7,895 nt of DNA, from positions 1 through 7,895 of the forward strand of contig JAIRPA010000198.1 of NCBI GenBank assembly GCA_031257235.1. The letters run 5' to 3'. Source of the stretch: Burkholderiales bacterium. Lineage in GTDB: Bacteria; Pseudomonadota; Gammaproteobacteria; Burkholderiales; Casimicrobiaceae. Below are positions 1-3,258 of this stretch, piece after piece (position 1 is the first letter of the stretch; each line of letters opens with the position of its first letter). The position numbers and the translations under genes are program-made. The notes below the pieces were generated by a model. That model saw only the letters and a list, made by a program, of their open reading frames with translations, did not search any database and was not told the origin of the DNA.

Positions 1-383
1 TTGACCATGAATTTGGATAATCTCGCGCCGAGTTTTTCGATGAAAAATGTTTGGTCGAATAAAAAAGCGTCACGCGCGGCTTTAAACCCGACGCGCTCCC
101 CCTCCCACGTTTCACGCAGAGGATTTTTATCGCGGCAAAAAAGGAAATGACGCGATTTTCCTTGTGCATTGACCAGAAGCACCAACACCGATTCCGGCTC
201 GGAAAACCCCGTTAAATAATAGAAATTGCTTTCGCTTCGGTAAGGATAAAAAGTGGTGTGATTGCGGATGACCTCCGGCGCATTGGGAATCACCGCCACG
301 CCGCCGCCGTAGGTTTCCGCCAAAATGTTGGCAAGCATGTCGCGGCGATCACGATAAACGCGCGTTTCGGTCATAGTGTTCAT
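1..383 (-). CDS. pepP: Xaa-Pro aminopeptidase (aminopeptidase P), N-terminal part, cut by window edge
   Basis: This is the beginning of a cytosolic metallopeptidase that removes an N-terminal residue preceding proline. The visible 127 residues are the N-terminal creatinase-like domain. Typical blocks are RRDMLANIL, VAVIPNAPEVIRNHTT, YPYRSESNFYYLTGFSEPE and FLFCRDKNPLRETWEGERVG, in the same order as in PepP. The catalytic, Mn-binding C-terminal domain lies outside the window, so activity cannot be judged. The reading frame is open to the first base. I chose the ATG at 383; a second in-frame ATG at 374 is possible, and neither has a good Shine-Dalgarno sequence. The gene lies 201 bp downstream of the cytochrome c gene on the same strand, with repeat copy 1 between them. 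Terminator-like hairpin B there may stop read-through from the cytochrome gene. The family call is secure; the exact start is not. Confidence 0.9.
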   Translation of the reverse strand, partial: MNTMTETRVYRDRRDMLANILAETYGGGVAVIPNAPEVIRNHTTFYPYRSESNFYYLTGFSEPESVLVLLVNAQGKSRHFLFCRDKNPLRETWEGERVGFKAARDAFLFDQTFFIEKLGARLSKFMV

Positions 384-409
384 GTCAAATTCTTTATGGT
401 CCAGGGGTT

Positions 410-439
410 CGGCAAAAAGTGAAAACCTACTTTTTGCCG
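410..439. repeat. Hairpin A, copy 1
   Basis: CGGCAAAAAGT (410-420) and ACTTTTTGCCG (429-439) form an 11-bp perfect stem with an 8-nt loop. Apart from one base it equals the reverse complement of hairpin A in copy 3. It sits 26 bp upstream of the pepP start codon, so it would lie in the pepP leader if that is transcribed. Confidence 0.85.
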
Positions 440-446
440 GTAAAAG

Positions 447-487
447 CCACCAAAAAATCGCGGGGAGACCCCGACGATTTTTTGTGG
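447..487. terminator. Hairpin B, copy 1: bidirectional terminator-like stem-loop
   Basis: AAAAAATCG (452-460) pairs with CGATTTTTT (475-483). CGGGG (461-465) pairs with CCCCG (469-473) around an AGA loop, with A474 bulged. CCAC (447-450) pairs with GTGG (484-487), with C451 bulged. A-tract, GC-rich stem and T-tract make a plausible intrinsic terminator in both directions. On the minus strand it would end the cytochrome c transcript before pepP. Its repeat-borne nature is clear; terminator function is inferred. Confidence 0.65.
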
Positions 488-552
488 AAAAGGCGGCACG
501 GCTTCTGCGACTTCGTTTGCTAAAGCAAACTGCGCGCTTAAATGACGGCGCT

Positions 553-587
553 CTGATTCCTGATGACTGACCTCTGATTCCTTTCTA
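553..587 (+). repeat. Heptamer array, copy 1
   Basis: Five successive 7-bp units: CTGATTC, CTGATGA, CTGACCT, CTGATTC and CTTTCTA, the last degenerate. The first four share CTGA. With a period of 7, the TGA triplets fall in all three plus-strand frames. The last unit overlaps the stop codon of the minus-strand cytochrome c gene. Confidence 0.8.
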
Positions 588-905
588 CTTTACACCCAGC
601 ACATAATCCACGATCGTCTTCATGTCCTGATCGTTGATGTTTTTGTTGGGCATCATCGGCATGGAACCCCAAACGCCTTTACTGCCGTTTTTGATGCTCT
701 CGCCGATTTTTGCTCCTGCCGTCGCATTGCCCGCGTATTTCTTGGCGATGTCCTGAAACGAGGGACCAATGGCTTTGGCGTCCACCTTGTGACAAGCATT
801 GCAACGATATTTCAATACCAACGCCGCACCGTCTTCTGCCGCGGCAAAGCTCGTCATCGCCAACGAACTCATGAAGAATACACACCACAACAACCCTTTT
901 TTCAT
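585..905 (-). CDS. Periplasmic monohaem cytochrome c of the c551/c552 type
   Basis: A small soluble electron carrier exported to the periplasm, where haem is attached. Residues 1-23 are a Sec signal peptide ending FAAA. The haem-binding CNACH is at 35-39, followed by the class I block AIGPSFQDIAKKYAG (45-59). GVWGSMPMMPN (77-87) matches the GVWGPIPMPPN region of Pseudomonas c551, making Met84 the likely distal haem ligand and His39 the proximal one. The C-terminal helix ends DYVLGVK. Length (106 residues, about 83 mature) is normal for the family. A strong AGGAGG lies 5 nt before the ATG and fixes the start. It is divergent from nadD and followed by repeat copy 1 and pepP. Partner oxidase or reductase cannot be told from the window. 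No convincing promoter was found in the 95-bp divergent gap. Confidence 0.93.
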   Translation of the reverse strand: MKKGLLWCVFFMSSLAMTSFAAAEDGAALVLKYRCNACHKVDAKAIGPSFQDIAKKYAGNATAGAKIGESIKNGSKGVWGSMPMMPNKNINDQDMKTIVDYVLGVK

Positions 906-1000
906 TATTGCCTCCTTGATGAAAACCGTTTTTCGATTTTAGCCCTATTTGCCAAAAAGTATTACACTCCGACACGAAAAGGTTTTTCTTACCGATTCAA

Positions 1001-1711
1001 ATGACCAAAAAAGCATCTTTAATGAAACACGGCACTTTAGGTTTATTAGGCGGAACGTTTGATCCGATTCACAACGGACACTTATGGGTCGCGCGGGAAT
1101 CCGCCACACGCTTGTCGCTGGATTCCGTGCGTTTGATTCCGTGCGGCGTCCCGACGCATCGGCGATCGCCCATGGCATCCGCGCAAGACCGCGTGGCGAT
1201 GCTTGAAGCGGCATTGCAAGAGCAAAACCGAAAAAAAGTTTCCTTTCCGAAAATCATCATCGACACGCGCGAGATTATTTCGTCCTCCCCCAACTACACC
1301 CACACTACGCTCTCTTCTTTGAGAAGAGAAAATCCCAACGCCGCGTTGATTTGGCTGATGGGAGAAGATGCTTTTTTAGGATTGTCCCACTGGTATCGCT
1401 GGCAAAATTTGTTTGATCTGGCGCATTTTGTTGTCTTTGCGCGGGAAAACGCCGCCACCTTGGACGGCGCACCCGACGCCCTGCCCAAAGAACTGCGCGA
1501 AGTCTTGGCAACGCGGGAAATCGATAACCCCGCGTTATTGTCCGCCTCTCGCTTCGGCGCCGTTTATCGGATGAAATTACCGCCGTTTGAGGTTTCTTCT
1601 TCCGATATTCGCACGGCGTTGGCGCGTCAAGACTTATCGGCGTTGGAACATTTGCTTCCGAAATCGGTTTTAGCCTATATTGTCGGGCATCGTCTTTATT
1701 CATCACTATGA
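1001..1711 (+). CDS. nadD: Nicotinate-nucleotide adenylyltransferase
   Basis: Cytoplasmic enzyme of NAD biosynthesis that joins nicotinate mononucleotide and ATP to give deamido-NAD and pyrophosphate. The nucleotidyltransferase signature GGTFDPIHNGHL is at residues 17-28, with the two catalytic histidines of the HxGH-type motif (H24, H27). The second signature, SSSDIR, is at 199-204 close to the C-terminus, as in the family. The middle block ALIWLMGEDAFLGLSHWYRWQNL is typical of NadD. The 236-residue length is slightly above the usual 210-220, because of seven extra N-terminal residues. An alternative ATG at 1022 would give 229 residues; neither start has a strong ribosome binding site. rsfS starts 10 bp after the stop codon, so the two are very likely co-transcribed. 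Confidence 0.95.
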   Translation: MTKKASLMKHGTLGLLGGTFDPIHNGHLWVARESATRLSLDSVRLIPCGVPTHRRSPMASAQDRVAMLEAALQEQNRKKVSFPKIIIDTREIISSSPNYTHTTLSSLRRENPNAALIWLMGEDAFLGLSHWYRWQNLFDLAHFVVFARENAATLDGAPDALPKELREVLATREIDNPALLSASRFGAVYRMKLPPFEVSSSDIRTALARQDLSALEHLLPKSVLAYIVGHRLYSSL

Positions 1712-1721
1712 AAGTATCCGC

Positions 1722-2258
1722 ATGAAACCTGTCAGTCTTAAAAAATTAGAATCCGTTGCCGTTGCCGCGCTCAAAGACATTAAAGCGCAAAACATCACCG
1801 TATTAAACGTGCGCGAATTAACGCCGCTTTATGATTTACTCATCATTGCCTCCGCACAATCGGCGCGCCAAACCAAAGCGCTGGCCAACTTGGTGCGCGA
1901 AAAGGTCAAAGCCGTCGGCGGCACGATTGTCGGGGTGGAAGGCGAAGAAGCCGGCGAATGGGTGCTGGTGGACTGCGGCGACTTAGTCGTTCACATCATG
2001 CAACCCGCCATCCGCGAGTATTACAACTTAGAAGCCTTGTGGACGCCGCCCGTGCCCGTCAGAAAAGCGGCACCGGACAAAACCTCCGCCGACGCGCCTA
2101 TTAAGAAAGCCAAAAAGACCGCGAGAAAATCGGCAACCTCTGCCGCCAAAACCGCGTCAAAAAAACCCGCCAAAACCGCGGCAAAATCATCGGTAAAAAA
2201 ACCGGCTAAAAAGTCCGCCAAAAAAATCTCGGTTTCCTCCGCGAAAAAAATCACTTAA
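1722..2258 (+). CDS. rsfS: Ribosomal silencing factor RsfS (Iojap/YbeB family) with a Lys/Ala-rich C-terminal tail
   Basis: RsfS binds ribosomal protein L14 on the large subunit and blocks subunit joining when nutrients are scarce. Residues 1-110 hold the whole family domain: LYDLLIIASAQSARQTKALAN (36-56), GVEGEEAGEWVLVDCGDLVVHIM (71-93) and EYYNLEALW (99-107). The E. coli protein, about 105 residues, ends near here. This one continues for about 68 residues of basic low-complexity sequence with KKPAK-type repeats (KKAKK, SKKPAK, VKKPAKKSAKK), like histone H1 or AlgP tails; it is probably disordered and may bind nucleic acid. I chose the ATG at 1722 because an upstream TTG at 1680 lies inside nadD. 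A weak GAAAG precedes the start. The nadD-rsfS-rlmH order is common in proteobacteria. Confidence 0.93.
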   Translation: MKPVSLKKLESVAVAALKDIKAQNITVLNVRELTPLYDLLIIASAQSARQTKALANLVREKVKAVGGTIVGVEGEEAGEWVLVDCGDLVVHIMQPAIREYYNLEALWTPPVPVRKAAPDKTSADAPIKKAKKTARKSATSAAKTASKKPAKTAAKSSVKKPAKKSAKKISVSSAKKIT

Positions 2259-2276
2259 CGCACAAAGTCTTGCTCC

Positions 2277-2756
2277 ATGAGACTACACATTGTCGCGTCC
2301 GCGCATAAACTGCCCGATTGGGTGACGGAAGGGGTTGCCGATTATGCGCGGCGCTTCCCGCGCGATTGGTCGCTGACGGTCTTAGAATTAAAAGCCGAAC
2401 CGCGCGATCGCGGCAAAACCGTCGCGCAAATCTTGGCGGCGGAAGCCTTGCGGATTGAATCGGGTATTGCCACTGCCTCCAAAAACGCGCGTCGTGTGGT
2501 GTTGGACGAGCGCGGCACCTCATGGAGCACCAAAACGCTGGCGGAAAAATTATCCGGCTGGCGCGACGAGGCGCGCGATGTCGTGTTTGTCGTCGGTAGC
2601 GCGGATGGCTTAGACCCCGCATTGAAAACCCGCGCCGATGATTTATGGTCGCTTTCGGCGGCAACTTTACCCCACGGGTTGGCCAGACTGATTTTGGTGG
2701 AGCAACTCTACCGCGCCATTTCGATCATCAACCATCATCCGTATCATCGGGAATAA
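2277..2756 (+). CDS. rlmH: 23S rRNA (pseudouridine-1915-N3)-methyltransferase
   Basis: SPOUT-class enzyme that methylates N3 of pseudouridine 1915 in helix 69 of 23S rRNA, using S-adenosylmethionine, on assembled ribosomes. At 159 residues it is close to the 155 of E. coli. The family landmarks are present: the N-terminal MRLHIVASAHKLPDWV, VVLDERGTSWST (93-104), the SAM-binding segment FVVGSADGLDP (where most members have GG instead of GS), and the C-terminal knot sequence LPHGLARLILVEQLYRA with final HPYHRE. It starts 18 bp after rsfS with no clear Shine-Dalgarno, which suggests translation depends on the upstream gene. Repeat copy 2 begins 8 bp after its stop codon and contains a good terminator candidate at 2864-2897. 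Confidence 0.95.
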   Translation: MRLHIVASAHKLPDWVTEGVADYARRFPRDWSLTVLELKAEPRDRGKTVAQILAAEALRIESGIATASKNARRVVLDERGTSWSTKTLAEKLSGWRDEARDVVFVVGSADGLDPALKTRADDLWSLSAATLPHGLARLILVEQLYRAISIINHHPYHRE

Positions 2757-2791
2757 ACCAAATTCGGCAAAAAGTAAAAATCTACACTCAA

Positions 2792-2821
2792 CGCCAAAAA
2801 GTAAACCCCTACTTTTTGGCG
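2792..2821. repeat. Hairpin A, compensated variant, copy 2 left arm
   Basis: CGCCAAAAAGTA (2792-2803) pairs with TACTTTTTGGCG (2810-2821), a perfect 12-bp stem with loop AACCCC. The other copies have CGGC and GCCG at these places, so one base pair is flipped with pairing kept. An outer pairing of ACTCAA (2786-2791) with TTGAGT (2824-2829) extends the stem past a 2-nt bulge. Confidence 0.8.
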
Positions 2822-2863
2822 GTTTGAGTTTTGGGCAGTTCGGGTTTGCCGGTAATCATTTCC

Positions 2864-2897
2864 AAAAAAAGGACAGGCAAAGCCTGATCCTTTTTTT
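2864..2897. terminator. Probable intrinsic terminator after rlmH (hairpin B variant)
   Basis: AAAAAAAGGA (2864-2873) pairs with TCCTTTTTTT (2888-2897). CAGGC (2874-2878) pairs with GCCTG (2882-2886) around an AAA loop, with A2887 bulged. The stem followed by seven T is a strong candidate terminator of nadD-rsfS-rlmH on the plus strand, and the A-tract allows the reverse direction. Its layout (5-bp apical stem, 3-nt loop, bulged A, AT-rich base) matches hairpin B in copy 1 although the sequence differs. Confidence 0.7.
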
Positions 2898-2919
2898 ATA
2901 TAAACGGCGGAAAAACCGG

Positions 2920-2961
2920 ATTGCGGGTCGGAGCCCGCAATGACGACGCGCTTTGCGCGTC
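2920..2961. repeat. Tandem GC-rich hairpins inside copy 2
   Basis: ATTGCGGG (2920-2927) pairs with CCCGCAAT (2934-2941), then GACGCGC (2945-2951) pairs with GCGCGTC (2955-2961) around a TTT loop. Copies 1 and 3 lack this stretch. It resembles the short ATTGC...GCAATGACG palindromic elements scattered in many bacterial genomes. Confidence 0.7.
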
Positions 2962-3032
2962 CGCCGCCAAAGGCTGCGTGTGGATTCTGCGACTGCGAAG
3001 CTTACGCCTCTTGCGCTTAAATGACGGCGTTA

Positions 3033-3088
3033 CTGATCTCTAACCACTAACCACTAACCACTAACCTCTGACCTCTGATCCCTGAAAC
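3033..3088 (+). repeat. Heptamer array, copy 2 (eight units)
   Basis: Consecutive 7-bp units: CTGATCT, CTAACCA three times, CTAACCT, CTGACCT, CTGATCC and CTGAAAC. All fit CTRANNN. Every unit carries TGA or TAA, and the 7-bp period spreads these stops over all three plus-strand frames. The array ends CTGAAACGC, the same ending as in copy 3. Confidence 0.9.
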
Positions 3089-3115
3089 GCAATCCGGTTT
3101 TATCGCCTTTTCTGC

Positions 3116-3147
3116 AAAAAATCGTCGGGGTCTCCCCGCGATTTTTT
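3116..3147. terminator. Hairpin B, copy 2 right arm: bidirectional terminator-like
   Basis: AAAAAATCG (3116-3124) pairs with CGATTTTTT (3139-3147). CGGGG (3126-3130) pairs with CCCCG (3134-3138) around TCT, with T3125 bulged. It is identical over 32 bases to the reverse complement of 452-483. It could insulate ftsK from upstream transcription. Confidence 0.65.
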
Positions 3148-3160
3148 GGTTATTATTTAC

Positions 3161-3190
3161 CGGCAAAAAGTAGGGGTTTACTTTTTGCCG
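3161..3190. repeat. Hairpin A, copy 2 right arm
   Basis: CGGCAAAAAGTA (3161-3172) and TACTTTTTGCCG (3179-3190) form a perfect 12-bp stem with loop GGGGTT. The loop is the reverse complement of the AACCCC loop at 2804-2809, so the two hairpins of copy 2 face each other. The last six bases double as a possible -35 box for ftsK. Confidence 0.8.
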
Positions 3191-3213
3191 AACCCTCTGA
3201 TCCCCTGTAAAAT
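3185..3213 (+). promoter_or_regulatory. Candidate sigma-70 promoter of ftsK
   Basis: TTGCCG (3185-3190), a 17-bp spacer and TAAAAT (3208-3213) preceded by TG. This is the best promoter-like match in the ftsK upstream region and would start RNA near 3220, giving a leader of about 40 nt. The -35 box is the end of repeat hairpin A. The call rests only on similarity to consensus. Confidence 0.4.
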
Positions 3214-3258
3214 ACCCCCTTCGCCGGACACCGGCACCGTTCATTCGTAGGTAATCAG

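Larger units (their letters stand above)
410..587 (+). repeat. Modular intergenic repeat element, copy 1 (A-B-C-D-heptamers)
   Basis: This copy nearly fills the gap between the cytochrome c gene and pepP. In plus orientation it holds hairpin A (410-439), hairpin B (447-487), a spacer starting GTGGAAAAGGCGG, hairpin C (515-530: GTTTGC, TAAA, GCAAAC), a conserved block GCGCTTAAATGACGGCG (534-550) and a heptamer array (553-587). Hairpin B here is the exact reverse complement of the one at 3116-3147. The array runs into the TAG stop codon (585-587, minus strand) of the cytochrome gene. An open frame at 376-570 is a by-product of the repeat and is not a gene. Confidence 0.85.
2912..3101. repeat. 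Inverted repeat arms inside copy 2
   Basis: AAAACCGGATTGCG (2912-2925) and CGCAATCCGGTTTT (3088-3101) are perfect 14-bp inverted repeats. They enclose the conserved block and the heptamer array, with a 162-bp interior. In RNA or cruciform form they would close the central part of the element. Confidence 0.8.
2765..3190. repeat. Modular intergenic repeat element, copy 2 (two-armed composite)
   Basis: This fills most of the 502-bp gene-free gap between rlmH and ftsK. From the left: a half hairpin A (2765-2782), a complete variant hairpin A (2792-2821), hairpin B variant (2864-2897), the arm sequence AAAACCGGATTGCG (2912-2925), two GC hairpins (2920-2941, 2945-2961), the conserved block 2980-3027 with hairpin C, eight heptamers (3033-3088), the inverted arm CGCAATCCGGTTTT (3088-3101), inverted hairpin B (3116-3147) and inverted hairpin A (3161-3190). 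The block 2980-3027 matches the reverse complement of 6240-6287 at 46 of 48 positions. No protein gene was found here. Confidence 0.85.

Noticed and set aside
376..570. Plus-strand open frame of 64 codons
   Set aside because: It consists almost wholly of repeat copy 1 hairpins, lacks a ribosome binding site and has no protein-like features.
1680..1721. Upstream TTG start for rsfS
   Set aside because: It would overlap the end of nadD and add 14 residues not seen in the family; the ATG at 1722 gives the normal N-terminus.
2021..2254. Minus-strand open frame of 77 codons, rich in Phe, Ala and Leu
   Set aside because: It is the antisense of the Lys/Ala-rich rsfS tail; its hydrophobic look is a composition artefact.
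2560..2640. RlmH SAM-binding segment reads VGSADG where GG is more usual
   Set aside because: Gly to Ser is conservative and the rest of the protein is canonical, so there is no sign of lost function.
3033..3088. Direct repeats that might suggest a CRISPR array
   Set aside because: Units are 7 bp, contiguous and without spacers; this is a short tandem repeat.
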